This document shows, piece after piece, positions 8,645-20,350 of a stretch of DNA of 64,000 nucleotides. The stretch spans positions 6,572,001-6,636,000 of the forward strand of contig NW_026946363.1 of the NCBI RefSeq assembly GCF_035222375.1, written 5' to 3'. Origin of the DNA: Podospora pseudocomata. Taxonomy: Eukaryota > Ascomycota > Sordariomycetes > Sordariales > Podosporaceae. Every line of letters starts with the position of its first letter. Positions within the stretch are counted from its first letter, which is position 1. The notes under the pieces are model-generated. The model did not search any database. It saw only the letters and a list, made by a program, of their open reading frames with translations, and was not told where the DNA came from. The position numbers were made by a program, and so were the translations under genes.

Positions 8645-10663
8645 ATGTGGCCAGCCGAAGCCGTGATAGGGGCTATCAGCACCCTGCTCTCTTTACAAGC
8701 CGACCATGTCGCCCTTGGTTTTATTTCAAGTAACAGTACACCATGGCACACCTCTCTAGCCAAAAGAGCAGCACAGGACTTTTTCCTACGAGTGATGCCC
8801 CTTGGAGCATCCATAACGGAAGGAATTGGTTCGAGCAAAGGGGAAGGGTATCGCGATCTACTTCGTGCGCAGTTGCGTACACGGGGATGGAACGTTAACA
8901 TGGTGGGATCAAAACAAAACGGGCGTTTTGAAGACAATGACAATGAAGGGCACCCAGGCTTGACCATCAACCAAGTCCGCGGGGAGTTCAATAAGACTGG
9001 CAAGGCGCTGATGCCAAATCTGGTGCTTCTCAACGCTGGGACGTAGGTCTTCGCAGCCTCCCAATCTCTTACGGAGAGAATAACCGTGTGTGCTAACATG
9101 TCGATTTAGGAACGACTGCATCCGCCAAATCGACACCAACAACGCGGGAGCCCGCCTCAAAGCTCTCATCGATGATGTCTTCGCAACCGTTCCAGGGGTA
9201 ACAGTGGTCGTTTCGACCCTGGCACCATCACGCAAAAACGACAGTTGTTCCGCAGATCTCAGTCAACAATATCGCGACTTGGTGACCAATACCTACAGAG
9301 GCAACCCACGTATTGGCATGGCCGACTTGCATGCAGCCATCAACATAAACGACCACCTCCATCCCGACGGGGTACATCCCAACGATGCAGGCTACGCCAT
9401 CTTTGCTTCCCTCTGGATGGAAGCAATCCGAAAACTCGAAGACCAGATCCAGCCTCCCGCAGCAGTGATCGACGATGGGCCTGTCGATGTCCAGCGGCCA
9501 TCTCCGCCAAACGATAAGGAATGCATCCGAACCCCAGGGACAGTGGTAGATGACACGTATCTGCACGAGCAAGTGGAAAGGGGCGTCTTGAGCTCGGCGA
9601 AAATCCCAAAGCGTGTGGATGGAAGAGGGGCAACTCCCTCACAGATCTTCTTTGCCAATGTTGTCGTCATGAACAACCTCTTCAAGAGGGGCGAGGAGTT
9701 GGATGATCGAATTGCGGTCTATCGTGGCGGCGATGGTAGTAACAGATATGTGTTATCTCAAAACAGGGCTGGTGGGAATTTCGAGACAAACACGATGGAG
9801 TTCAGTGTGGGAATCGACTGCGATGTATCAAAGGGGGCAAGGGTCATTTTTGCTGATTTTGTGAGTACCCATCTAGTCTTTGCGCTTTGGCTCGGGGGGT
9901 GGTACTGACTGAATTACCATAACAGAACAATGATGGTTTGGATGACTTCTTCTGTGTCAATGCCAAGGCGGGCGTTTCGGTCTCCTTGAACCGCGGGGAG
10001 AGGCCTCCCAGATTCGAGAGCATCGGGCAGGTGGTGCCGGACCGGGAGGGTTTCACAGCTGATGATGTTCGAGTTGCCCGTAAGTGTTGACATCAAACCC
10101 AGCCAAGCTACTTGGTGCTGACGGCCATTCTCAGAGATCGACGGTGACGGAAGAGCCGATTACTGCCTCATCAAAGCTGACAGCAGCATTGACTGCATCC
10201 GCCAAAATGGACAAGGAGAATTCAACGGAGCCCTGCAGTTGACCTTTGATAAATTGTCCGGCATTGACAAGGGGCGTGTTGTGCTGGGAGACATCAACGG
10301 AGAGTAAGTCTCGGCATTCCGCCCTAATATGTCTGTCATCTTGACAAACTCCCTGCTGACATTTCACATTTTTGTAGTTTCCGCAGTGATTATCTGAGAA
10401 TTGGAGAAAACGGCAACATCCTAGCATTCATCAACTCCGGCATGGGCAGCAACAATGCCCCAGAATGGCGAGACGCTGGTATCATAACCCAGGGTGGACT
10501 TGGCATCATGCCACCAGAGCTTATCAAATTTGGACGGGTCTTCGGTTCATCAAAACTGGATTACATTTACCTGGACGAGAATGGCGGCAACTTTGAGGTC
10601 CATGCCTGGCAAAACACTGGGAAAGGAGGTAAAGTGCGTGTCACAGAGGACTGTCCTCCATGA
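8645..10663 (+). CDS. Secreted SGNH/GDSL hydrolase with VCBS/FG-GAP repeats
   Basis: Five exons: 8645-9042, 9110-9860, 9926-10079, 10135-10303, 10378-10663; all four introns are 55-74 nt with GTAGGT, GTGAGT, GTAAGT and GTAAGT donors. Product 585 aa. Residues 1-19 may be a weak signal peptide. The SGNH hydrolase domain (about 45-240) shows block I GASITEG with Ser56, GTND (Asn134) and DGVHP (Asp219, His222), the complete catalytic set of an esterase acting on acyl or acetyl groups. The C-terminal half has calcium-loop repeats of the VCBS/FG-GAP type: FNNDGLDDF, IDGDGRADY and INGDFRSDY, a beta-propeller usually used for binding. Introns cut close to these repeats, which supports the model. Such proteins in fungi are secreted and often act on plant polysaccharide esters; the true substrate is unknown. 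Confidence 0.88.
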
Positions 10664-11396
10664 CATGCCTCATACATGAAACAGGGGGAAAGGGTGGTTG
10701 TGGGCGAGGCTTGAAGCTTGTAAATTACTTGTAACATATTGTGTCTTTTGAATAGCGCCTTTGATAGGGCCCAAGAGCAGAGAAACTGTTGGCTCGGGGA
10801 AGAAATTCTGCTTCATTCTCCAATACTGAAAACCTTGCTACTTGTGGCAAAAGAAAAAAAAAGAAAAAGCCTATCACTCCTGGCCGCGCCCGCCGATCCC
10901 CTTACACATACGAGTCTTTTCCATATACCGTGCACCCATGCGTTCGGCCTCCGATGCTCCTTCGTTGCGAGATACCGGCCCCTAATTATCACCCTCGGTG
11001 GTCTCGATTTTCTTTCGCCTCTGAATCCTTAGACTTGATATGCTCTAGATTAGCCAAACGTCCAGTTCGCTCGGAATGTCCATTCCCGGAACGATCAACC
11101 TCCTGGGTCGAGCTATGGCTCCGTACTTTCTTCGCCGCCGGGATTTTGGTCAAAATGTCTCTGCCGCAGTTCTCCCCCTTCCGGTGGAACGCCTGACAGG
11201 CTACTCTACCCCATGTCGGCCTCGGCGTTGGCTTTATACATCGTTGTCGCCGTCGTTTTGTTGGCGATGTTGACAGCGTTGTCCTTGCTGGCAGAAGCCA
11301 TGGTTGTCTGTCTTGGTGGTTCGATGGTGTGTAGTCTGCAGAACTGCCTCTGTATATGCTCGTGTTATTTCTGGGTGAGATACCCAGCAGCGCCCG
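10664..11396. other. Intergenic, no confident gene
   Basis: Both strands carry frames of 60-140 codons without splice signals or family motifs. One, at 11213-11413 plus, is hydrophobic at its N-terminus, but it runs into the miniature element and is probably chance. Confidence 0.35.
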
Positions 11397-11655
11397 GCAC
11401 CCTTGCCACATAGATAACTGAGATACTAGAGTAGGTAATATGCCTCAAAGGATGGTCCATATACCTTTCAAGATAATTTATAGGCCCTTACGGGATAGTT
11501 TGTGGGCCTCTAAAGAGAGTTTGTAGGCCTTCACAAATAAGTAACAGGCCTTGAAAGATTGTTCAGAGGCCTGTTAGCTTACTTTTAAGGTATATTTTAT
11601 AGTATAATATGGGTCAACTTACTTTAGTGTCTCAACTATTTTGTGGGCTGGGGTC
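11397..11655 (+). mobile_element. Miniature inverted-repeat element, family 2, copy 1
   Basis: The left end GGCACCCTTGCCACA and following bases pair imperfectly with the reverse complement of the right end (GGACCCCAGCCCACA...), over about 45 bases. The core carries diverged subrepeats of the type AGGCCT plus an AT-rich spacer, and TATAATATGGGT sits just inside the right terminal repeat. The same plan and the same right end recur at 42172-42408. No coding capacity. It lies about 215 bp downstream of the stop codon of the 555-aa gene. Confidence 0.7.
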
Positions 11656-11871
11656 CCCGGGTGAAGGTTGTGGGCCATGGAATACGCCTCTTTGTCATGG
11701 GTCGAGAGGCGCACAAGAGTGCTGGCGTTTGCACCCACAACTTGGTCAGCGAGTCGCGAGGTTGTGATTGTGTTTCAATCCAATTACAAAGAGTCAAGGC
11801 TGTAAAGGGACTTCATTTCTCATCTCAAACTAGAGTCTAGCTCTACTTGTACTGCTCAAAGACTGTTCAAC

Positions 11872-13539
11872 TTAATAACCCTGATTATTTGGGTATCCAT
11901 ACGACTGTCCTTGGTTGGACTGATACTGCTGAGGATTGTACTGTGGGGGAGGTGGGTATTGGTTCTGTTGACCATGCCCATACTCCTGTGTGGGCGGAGG
12001 CGGAAACTGGTTTTGCTGGCCATGCTGATACTCTTGTGTGGGCGGAGGCGGGAACTGGTTCTGTTGGTATTGCTGTGTTGGCGGAGGGGCATATTGCTGA
12101 CTGCCCGAGTAGTTGTGTCCCTGCTGGGGAGGTGGGGGAGGATAAACCCCAGTGATGGGCTGGTTGCCGCCACCGAGCTGAATGTTGTTGGTCACTGCAC
12201 CCACTTCTACCCCATCATCGTTACTTATATCGTCCGGCACAGTAACCTTCACCTTGGGTAGGTACCGCTGCACCTTTTGCTCCACAATGCCCTGGACGAA
12301 GACCCAGCTTTGCTTCTCAAACTTGCGGTGGCCACCGTTGACGACACCAAGGATGCTCTGGCGGAGGGTCTCTTGCACCTTGCGGACGAGGCTACGAATC
12401 TTGATGAGCAGCTTGGCCTTGATGTCATCACCAAATCCACGGTCCCCACCCGATCTCGAGGCCGAGACAGTATTGTCGAGTTGCGAGTCAAACGGATTGC
12501 CGCCCAGAATCTTCTCGAGAGGGCGCTGGAACTGGTCTGGCAACAGCTCAAACAGCTGCTTCTCAATCTGTCCCAGAATCTTGCGGAATTCGAGGCGAAC
12601 CTCCCTGTGGACCTTGGCCAAACCGTGACTGAGCTTCTCGCTGATGAGTTTGGAGAAGCCGCCCTTGCTCTCGCCACCATCACCCTCAGCCCTATCCCCA
12701 ACGCCCCTGGACGTGCCCTCGCCATGTGACTTCTTGCTTCCAAACAAGCTCCCAAACCCCTTGACTAAATCCTTCACCTGATCCTCAAACTCCCCCTTCA
12801 CACCATCACCAAGATCCCTCGTGGTAGTGTTCCCCCGCAACCACTTCTTGATATGATCCAACGCAATCTTGGTAAACTGCTCCGCGATAGACGTATGTTG
12901 ATCTCTCAGCTTGGCTCCAACCAACTCCTTGATCTCAGGGGTAATCATCCTCGCCTTCTCCTCGGGGTTCCCAGCCACATCCTTGACAGTATTGCTCAAA
13001 ACCCCCAAGAGCCCATCCAACTGGAACCCCTGACCACCACCAGGCCCATCATTCCGCTTATCCAGGTGATCCTGAACCACGTCAAACGCCGCAGAAAAGA
13101 ACTTCTTCATCCCATCCCCCTCCCCCCCACCTCTCGACCTCGTCTCCCCCTCACCACCAAAGCCCCTCGCTTGCCCACCACCACCACCACCACCAGAAGT
13201 CAAGTTAAAAATCTCCGCCAAATCATCACCCACCCCTCCCGGGCCCGCAACCGCGCCAAAGCTCTTGGTCAACTTGGCAATCTCATTCGCAAAAGACAGG
13301 CTCTGTCCACCGTACGAATCAGGAACGTCCTCGTTCAGCCCTCTAGCACCAGAGCTAGAGCTGTTGTTGTCTTTGTCGAACAAGGTCCGGAACGCCTCAA
13401 TGACCTGCTGCTCGAGGCTATCGATGGTCTTGGTCTGGAAGGTCTCGAGCTCCTCGGTGATGCGGGGCTGGATCTGGGGGGCGAGCGAGTCGACATAATC
13501 GTCAACCTTCTTCATCAGGATGTCGGGAAGGGCGGCCAT
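11872..13539 (-). CDS. Conserved-looking 555-aa protein with Pro/Gln repeat tail
   Basis: An uninterrupted frame from the ATG at 13539. I do not recognise the family. Residues 1-60 are helical and begin MAALPDILMKKVDDYVDSL. Gly-rich linkers near 110-150 and 270-290 separate helical blocks with alternating charge (around 155-250 and 295-430) that could be amphipathic and bind membranes or partners. From about residue 460 the tail is an imperfect repeat built on QNQFPPPPTQEY followed by HGQ, ending GYPNNQGY. Such PPPP/Q/Y tails are common in fungal scaffold proteins that bind WW or SH3 domains; that is inference. There is no signal peptide or membrane segment. Composition and length look like a normal, intact housekeeping or stress gene. 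Its promoter region contains an LTR-like fragment about 400 bp upstream. Confidence 0.75.
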   Translation of the reverse strand: MAALPDILMKKVDDYVDSLAPQIQPRITEELETFQTKTIDSLEQQVIEAFRTLFDKDNNSSSSGARGLNEDVPDSYGGQSLSFANEIAKLTKSFGAVAGPGGVGDDLAEIFNLTSGGGGGGGQARGFGGEGETRSRGGGEGDGMKKFFSAAFDVVQDHLDKRNDGPGGGQGFQLDGLLGVLSNTVKDVAGNPEEKARMITPEIKELVGAKLRDQHTSIAEQFTKIALDHIKKWLRGNTTTRDLGDGVKGEFEDQVKDLVKGFGSLFGSKKSHGEGTSRGVGDRAEGDGGESKGGFSKLISEKLSHGLAKVHREVRLEFRKILGQIEKQLFELLPDQFQRPLEKILGGNPFDSQLDNTVSASRSGGDRGFGDDIKAKLLIKIRSLVRKVQETLRQSILGVVNGGHRKFEKQSWVFVQGIVEQKVQRYLPKVKVTVPDDISNDDGVEVGAVTNNIQLGGGNQPITGVYPPPPPQQGHNYSGSQQYAPPPTQQYQQNQFPPPPTQEYQHGQQNQFPPPPTQEYGHGQQNQYPPPPQYNPQQYQSNQGQSYGYPNNQGY

Positions 13540-13935
13540 TTTGACGGATGATAGGGGTGATGCAAGGCGCTAAAGATAGGGCAATAAGGGAATAAGCACC
13601 GGGTTGGGTTCGATGTTGGGAAAAACAACTTGAATCGCGTTGCGTTTCTCTCTGCTGGGGGAAGCTGGGCTGATCGGAGCGGGGTGGAGGGGTTGTTGGG
13701 TGCGGCCGATAAGCTGATAAAGCTCCCACTTGACGTCAGCTTTTGGGGGGAGGGGGTACGGGGGGTATTCGTTTGCCACTGTCTCTGATGCTCTTGTTGC
13801 CCCACAAAAAGTGAGCTTATTAAGTGGGGCAGCGCTGAGCTACTACGGTAACGGTATACCTATTAAATAGCAACTTGTAATTTTTATTTCTCTACTTTTT
13901 AATATACTAGTAACTTGTGTCCTTAGTAACTGATT

Positions 13936-14230
13936 GTGACGAACCCCTGTACAGAACCTCTGAAAGGGATACGGGTTGAAGGTAACTTCTGACAATTGGT
14001 TCGGTGCAGCTAAACAGTGCACAACAAGATGTCCCAATGTAAACACAAGATACCGTGAATACAATCTGAATTGCATACTGCGGAACTATCTACGAGCTAT
14101 CTAGTTCCTCCGTATATATAGATCTTAGACCCCTAAGTATCTCCGTACCCGGATCACTCCCGCTCACCAGCGGTCGGTGGTGATCCTCTGGTGCTCACCA
14201 CGCTCACCAGGTGATCGTGGTGATCCGGCT
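13936..14230 (+). mobile_element. LTR-like fragment, family B, copy 2
   Basis: Shares with 555-760 the start TGTGACGAACCCCTGTACAG, the stretch around GGTTCGGTGCAGCTAAACAG and the TATA-like GTATATATAGA near 14110. No internal coding region is attached. The right end is uncertain; the direct-repeat-rich GGTGATC/CTCACCA block at 14155-14235 may be part of it. It lies just before a kinase remnant and may have separated its N-lobe. Confidence 0.55.
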
Positions 14231-14509
14231 CACCATTGCCAAGCAGTGAGCCCCCTCTGACCCTGCAACCTTGCCGTCGTGTCTCCTTCCTGTCACGAAG
14301 TGGCCAAACGAGAGGCAATGCTGCAAAGCTACACTCAATTGACGAAATACTAAGCTAAACAAGAGAAAAAGGAAAGGAAGGCTTTGCCTGGCCTGGCCTG
14401 CAAGGAATTTAAGGTGCAAGGCTGCAAGGCTCGGTGGGGCAGGGCATGTGAATGATAAGATAAGGTCAGGGTGCCAGTGCCAGTGCCATGACACTGAGGA
14501 TCTACGTAG

Positions 14510-15277
14510 TACAAACTTAACTTTGAAGCCCTGACGCATGAACTCGACAGAGGGTCCAACGGCATGACGATAGAGGCGGCAACTGCATTCCGCGCCGCAC
14601 TGCTGGGTGTCAAAGTCATGCACGATGGAGGCTGGCTGCACCGCGACCTGAAGCCGACCAACATCGGCCTCATCGGCAAGCCGCTCCATTCCGTTCTGCT
14701 GGACGTCGGCACTTCCAGGCACATTCAGGCAGGTGGGTTGTTACGGCCCGAGCCGGGCACGGTCGGCACGGTCGGCTATCTCGCTCCCGAGCTCGAGCTG
14801 GAAAACTCCATCGACATCTGGTCCATGGGCATCATCTTGTTCGAGCTGACGTACAACTACCACCCGTGGAAGTACGCCATCAACCCGTGGCGCGATGGCG
14901 AGACCAACGAGGCGCTGCGCCCGTCCTTCCAAAGGAGCTATCAAAATGCCGCCGACGAATGGCCCATGGGGCACACGCCACCGGAGATTAAAGAGAAGCG
15001 CAATGCCGAGGTAAAGGCGCATGAAGAGCTCGAGGGGGCCACCTCTGACGATAGCAGCGACAACAACAACGACGACAAAGACAAAGGTGGTAGTATTGAT
15101 GCCGGAGTTAATCCGGAGAACCCAGTGGCATCAGACCGGCCCCGGGTTGCGGAGGCCACGCCAAACATACTGGCTCCCGACACTACCGCTGTCCGCCGAA
15201 AGCCTTCTGGCCACCCCACACAGGAGGAAGCGGCGGAGGATATCCGAGGAAGACGAGGAAAAAGAGTGCCCGGCTAA
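14510..15277 (+). pseudogene. Protein kinase remnant (C-lobe only)
   Basis: From an AG acceptor-like site before 14510 the frame reads as the second half of a kinase: helix E, HRDLKPTNI (first base near 14640), LLDVGTSR (DVG at the DFG site), GTVGYLAPE, then DIWSMGIILFEL. The N-lobe with glycine loop and Lys is missing. A 15-codon piece reading VAKREAMLQSY at about 14300-14335 could be its helix C, cut off by TAA; an LTR fragment ends just upstream. Downstream of the kinase fold is an acidic Asp/Asn tail. Near 15225 the coding-like frame changes: the other frame reads RRKRRRISEEDEEKE, then KKHVSFAQEV, and runs to 15536. That implies an unresolved intron or a frameshift. It is best regarded as a decaying gene, though a spliced gene with a degraded 5' part is possible. 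Confidence 0.6.
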
Positions 15278-15539
15278 GAAGCACGTCAGCTTTGCCCAAG
15301 AGGTCTCCGCCGCTGCAGAAGATGCTGTGTCCAATAGAGCACAGCAGCAGAAGGGCTGGAAGCGGCGACGGATTCTCGACGTGGCGATGAAGAGGAGAGG
15401 GAGAAGGAGCGGCCGAGTAAGGTGCGAGTCACCACCGCTCGCCCCAGCAGCATATGACTGCAGAGACTGCGAGCACGGCCAAGACGACCAGCTGGATGAC
15501 GATGCCACGATTGTTGCAACACGACGGCTAGGCTAGCCA

Positions 15540-16393
15540 GGCACTAAAGATCGTTACAGCGGGACTTTACTGTTCGTTGCACGGCTGGGTACATTCTGCT
15601 GTGGATTGCACTGCTATGGCATAGGTTTCAGTAAGTACACCTCATTTTGGCGGACTTCCCCATGGTGGATTTCCCGGGCTGAGCAACCCAACATCTGAGG
15701 CCACCTCCTTGGCTACCGAGATCCCGGCTTTGGGCCACAAATGTTGTGTAAGTCAGCCGAAGTGCACGAGGGTTGATTCGCCCACAGTCAGTGTCAAAAT
15801 GATGTTTTGGGCCCAAGTTGTTCGTTCAAAGGAGATGCGGGATAGGTGGGTTAGGGTTAAGTGCGTTTATGAAGCCCCTGCATCCGGGCATGTAGGCATG
15901 TGATAGTGGTGTGTTGTATGCTTGGTAATATTCTATATCAATTGTTCGCTGGTCGTGTCAGTTCTGCACCGAAAGATTTCGCCAAGTTCCTTTCTGCTAC
16001 CCAAAAGTGATTGTCAGGGGCGCATGGATCGACCAAACTTGGCTTTTCATATAAAATCATTGCATAGGTACTTTTCTCTTGGGTAGCATCAAGCCAATCT
16101 CGATGTCCGTCGTCAGATCAGAAAATGGTTCTTGAAAGTGATTTCGGCCACGGGCGGTTCTTGAAGTAAGGACTTGTGATTTTTTCTTCAAATACCCGTC
16201 TTTGAGGGGTATGATGACGCAGAACAAATACACATGTCCAGACAATTCTTGCAATCTATATGCTCAGTCCACAGACCTCAGTGCTTCGCTTCCAAAAACC
16301 CTCTTGGTGCGATCCAACGGCCGCCTCTGGCTTTCCAAGTCATGTATGTACAACTCCCGCCGGTATATTCTCCCCCATGCCTTTTGAACTGGC
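15540..16393. other. Intergenic, no gene seen
   Basis: Mixed composition with short frames only; nothing recognised. Confidence 0.35.
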
Positions 16394-17161
16394 TTAGACA
16401 CCGCTCGCAAGTCTCTCGACAATGGCGTCAAAGTCCTGGTTGGCAGCCCCCGAGAAGTCATGTTGCCAGTATCCATGGACGTCATGGATTGGGATGGTCG
16501 AGGTGGGGCTGTTGGGGGAAGAAGGACGGTTGGGGGAGTAGGCAAAAGCCATGCGGTTTCCTCCCCTGGGGCTCAGGAAGCGGGAGGCGCCGGTGTCGGT
16601 CGTCCACGAAGTGCATCCCTTGCAGAGAGCGGTGTACTGCCAGTGGGTGCCGTTGGACTTGGTGCCGGTCCTGAAAAGGGTGTATTGGGCGTTGTTGTAG
16701 GCCTGGGGGGTGATATGGCCACTGAAAAGGTTGTCAGCGCATGATCATCCACTTCACAAGTTTCCAGCACTTACCCAGCCCAGCGAGAGGAGAGCACCGG
16801 CTGGTTCTGGCTGTTTCTCCAGGCAACAGTCAACGGGTTCCTGGGCATAGAGCCAGCCCAGGCAATACCGGCCCAACCGACATCGTTAGGAATGACGGCC
16901 TGGATAACGGCATCGTAGGAGGTGTAGGTCTGGACGTTGGCCGGAATGGCTACGCGGTAAGTGATGCCCTGGTTTACCCTGTACAGCACGTAGTTGGAAG
17001 AAAACACGAGGCCGGTGTCGGGGTCGCGGTAGATGGCATTAGCCTGCGCCGTCACTTCATCCAGGTCAGCACTCTGACCCCCATGATTTAAACAACCTCC
17101 ACCACTCACCGGTTCTGCTGAGCAGGGCCGCGAGGAGCCCAAACCACAAAGTCCAGAGCAT
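16394..17161 (-). CDS. Secreted single-domain AA8 cytochrome b (CDH-type)
   Basis: Three exons on the minus strand: 17110-17161, 16775-17054, 16394-16721; introns of 55 and 53 nt with GTGAGT and GTAAGT donors. Product 219 aa. Exon 1 encodes just the signal peptide MLWTLWFGLLAALLSRT. The rest is the haem-binding domain of cellobiose dehydrogenase without its flavin dehydrogenase: YRVAIP, VGWAGIAWAGSM with candidate haem ligand Met87, CKGC (144-147) and HDVHGYWQHDF with candidate His ligands at 190, 193 or 198. AA8 domains accept an electron and pass it on, for example to lytic polysaccharide monooxygenases. It ends directly after the fold, with no cellulose-binding module. A second AA8 gene lies at 31546. 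The model is well supported by phase-consistent introns. Confidence 0.88.
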
Positions 17162-19108
17162 ATCGAACCACGAGGTTGGCGAAGGGTCTGTCGAAGAAGA
17201 AGAGAACCTTGGCGGCTAGGTGATGTGCGCGACAAGACGTGGAGGCGGCAGAGGGCTCTTTTTTAGTCTGGGTGGGACGGGAAGAAGCCAAGTTGACCAA
17301 GACGGCAAGAGTACGGGGAAAGGATGCACTTTTGCCATGATTAAGTACAGCGGGAGGGCTGCTGTCGGCATCTCGACTGGATCGCGGGCGTGGGCAACCA
17401 AGCATCCCAGAAATACCAGGGCGGAGGAGGTTCGGAGGCAAAATTGCTGGCAAATTCTGAAAGCCAAGACTCTGAATGTACGCCTGTTGGACGGGTTTAA
17501 TCGCGTGACGCCATGTTCTGGGGTACTGTTAATTTATTTCGAGTCGGAGAAGGTTGCTCCTCGAAGGGAGGAACGTCGTCGTGGTATCTGCTGGGCGGTT
17601 GCAGGCGGTTGCGGGTTGTAAGTGTCGCTCCACGGGGGAAGGGCGGGGCGGCGCATGGGAGAGCAGCGGTCTTCCTTCCAAGATGAGCGTCGACTTTAGC
17701 CGCGCATATTGAGGGCGGTGGGAATCTGGGCAAACAACAAATGCCAGAGGCCAGCCTCCGAGGGATAAATGGCGTCGGTATATTAAAAGATCGTGCACTA
17801 TAGCCCAGGGAGCCGCAACCCCGAACTTGGAACGGGAATTTCTCTCTACAAGAGCTTCATCAGAAAAGGGGGGGGTTGCTTCCAATTCGTTTCATTACCA
17901 CGCTGCTATTTCCAGGTTCACACGTTGTCTTCTCCAGACACGTGGTGACGACGCAAGGGCGATGCGTGCGAATCATCTCGATTGTCAGCATCAACAACAA
18001 TCGCCTCGAATCCGACTGGCTCGCCCTCGTGGCGACGACCCCCATCCCACCACCGTCACAGTGGCATCGGCCCCGAGTCTTGAACAAGAGGTCCCGGAGG
18101 CTGGATCCAAAAGGATACTACAAAGCGTCTCATCTTCTTACATTGCCTTGCTTCGTTGTTCCCTTCTGCTTTTATCCATGCCTGCGACGTCAGCCACCAC
18201 CCGGGCTCCCGCCATGGCGCAAGACAGACGATATCCTTCGAGAAGGCTTCTTCTGGAACCCATATCCCGGGTTCACACCTCTTGGCGGGATAATATCGAC
18301 AAGCCGCTGCCATGTGGTGGCGACGTAGGTCCTTTGTGCTGCCCCATGGAGTAACGTGATGACCGTTGTGTTCTGGCCAACCGACTACGACTTTCCCTTT
18401 TCTCCTGGCGAGACTTCAAACCTTGACGCCTGCTACCTGGATGGATACATGGTCGGTATATCTGCTTCCGAGAACTGGACATCCAAGTCACGCCTTGATG
18501 GATACATGCTACGTTGTTTGAGACTCCCTATCCGCGTCCTTTGCTAGTAGCTTGCTTACCCAAGCCCGTGGTACTTGGCTCATTGAAGACCAAAGGGCAC
18601 TTATTCAGGGAGGACAAACGCACGTGTATTTGCGGACACCACGGATGATAAGAGAGCTGAGATTGGCAAATCTGATGAGGTTGAGGTGCTACAGATCAGC
18701 AAATAACTCCTCCTGCTTGCTGGCTGAAGGATTTTGGTAGAAAGTAAACCCATTTTGTCAAGGCGCCCAAGTTGCGAGTTGATGCGTCCTCTAGACAAGG
18801 CCTATGACCACTCTTTTTCCACCCGTTAATGCTCCCCCACTAGACTCTGTTCAACCCTTTCCCAATCAGTCGAACATAATGTCTGGTTTGATAGATGGTG
18901 AGATATGTGGTAAGACTTGCCCTCTATCGTCCGCGGAAACACTTCTCAGCTTGGAGAGCTGAGACTATCAGGAAGTTCCTGTCTTTCCTTAAACTTCAGC
19001 TACAGCGATTTCTTTCTCGAGAGCAATCTCTTGTTGGGCGAAGTATTTGTGAATTGGCGTGAAGTGAAGCCATGCACCCAAGCCAGCATGACATCTCCGT
19101 GACATTAC
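17162..19108. other. Intergenic, no gene seen
   Basis: About 1.9 kb upstream of the AA8 gene. Overlapping frames of 60-175 codons occur on both strands but none shows a family motif, a signal peptide or matching splice signals. It may be promoter plus decayed DNA. Confidence 0.35.
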
Positions 19109-19420
19109 CTACACCTCGTGCAAGTCCCGCAAGTGGCGAGTGACTTTATGGTTAGCACTGGCAGTAAACATGACGCTAATCATCCTGTTGGGTTGTCCAT
19201 CGTGAGGTTTGACTACTACAGAACTGCTGATAGTGGCATTCAACGTTTCGACTATCCAGTGTTCTGCGAGCTTCTCCCAGGACGTACGGAGCGGAAGCCT
19301 GAACACAAATCGAGCTACAGGAGGGATCTCGTCAGGAAACAATGTACTCCATGCTGCCTGCGTGGACCTGGCAATAGTAGAAATCGGTGGTCAGCTTGGC
19401 GCGCCCTGGCTCCAGCACTG
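19109..19420 (-). pseudogene. Possible orphan coding exon
   Basis: A minus-strand frame of about 100 codons with protein-like composition (for example RFVFRLPLRTSWEKLAEHW), ending in TGA at 19109. It has no ATG at its head; the only start-like codon in frame is TTG. An AG acceptor-like site (CCACGCAG) lies near 19364. The upstream exon would overlap the 3' end of the gene at 19507, so this is either the tail of an unresolved gene or a relic. I do not recognise it. Confidence 0.3.
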
Positions 19421-19506
19421 TCAGTGTTACACACATACCATTCTTCCTTGCTTTTGGGCCCAGCCCAGCTTGAAACGAGCCTGATCCTCTCAGCCACTGG
19501 TGTTGC

Positions 19507-19989
19507 CTAATCCTCAGGCATTAGATGTCGCTTCTTCAAAGCCGTCTCAGCCTTCTCTTCGCAGTATTTCGAATAATCTCTTGACACCGGCACGCTGGTT
19601 TTGTCTGGTCGCTGATACTCACACGGGAATGTGCGGTCATTAGGATCCAATCTCTTCTCATATCTGGCCCAAAACTTTGCGTCGGCGAGCCACGCAAAAT
19701 ATTCGAACCCAGTGAAACCCTTTGGGGTGGCACTGCTATCCGCAGAGGTCCTATCGGTCGCAGCGTAAGTCGATCTCCAACCAGCAGCATACAGGTCGGC
19801 ACAGGCTTTTATTACCGGCCTCTCATGGAGCCTTTCAGCGGCATACTCGTCGTTTTCCAACTTGGGCACCTCTGAAGCCATTGTGGCAACCATGGTGGAG
19901 CGTCGTTTGCGAAAATTGGCACGGATCTTCTCCTTGTCGATGACCTGAGCTTCAGGTTGGGCCATAGACGGCTTTGTATCATTCTCCAT
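19507..19989 (-). CDS. Hypothetical protein, 160 aa
   Basis: A single frame from the ATG at 19989, MENDTKPSMAQPEAQ. It is charged and soluble, with a basic segment RANFRKRRST (residues 24-33), an aromatic stretch GFEYFAWLADAKFWARYEKR, and a C-terminus LKKRHLMPED. No family is recognised and there is no signal peptide. A miniature element begins 360 bp upstream. It is plausible as an orphan gene; a chance frame of this length is possible. Confidence 0.5.
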   Translation of the reverse strand: MENDTKPSMAQPEAQVIDKEKIRANFRKRRSTMVATMASEVPKLENDEYAAERLHERPVIKACADLYAAGWRSTYAATDRTSADSSATPKGFTGFEYFAWLADAKFWARYEKRLDPNDRTFPCEYQRPDKTSVPVSRDYSKYCEEKAETALKKRHLMPED

Positions 19990-20350
19990 GGTGGTGATTT
20001 TGTTGATATAAAAGACGTAGATGGTTGTAAATTCTTTTGTTAGAAGCTATGGCAGCGAGATGTGTGGCACGAGGTCACTGTCCTGGAGAATGAAGCGCAA
20101 AAGTGGCGAAAAGGGTATGAGTAGTGAATAAATTTAGCAGAAGAAGTAAATCCTACAACTGTGTGAAATACTAGTAGAAAGGCCATAATCAGGAGCAACC
20201 AAAGTGTGGGCCTGATGAAAAGGTGGCACCAGGAGGCCTGGGAGCGACCACAAGATGGGACTGAAGAAAGACGCGAAGGGTGGTACGGCAACCGATACAA
20301 CATATTTCTCTCTTCATTTCACATACAATATGGAACTCTCTTCATAACAA

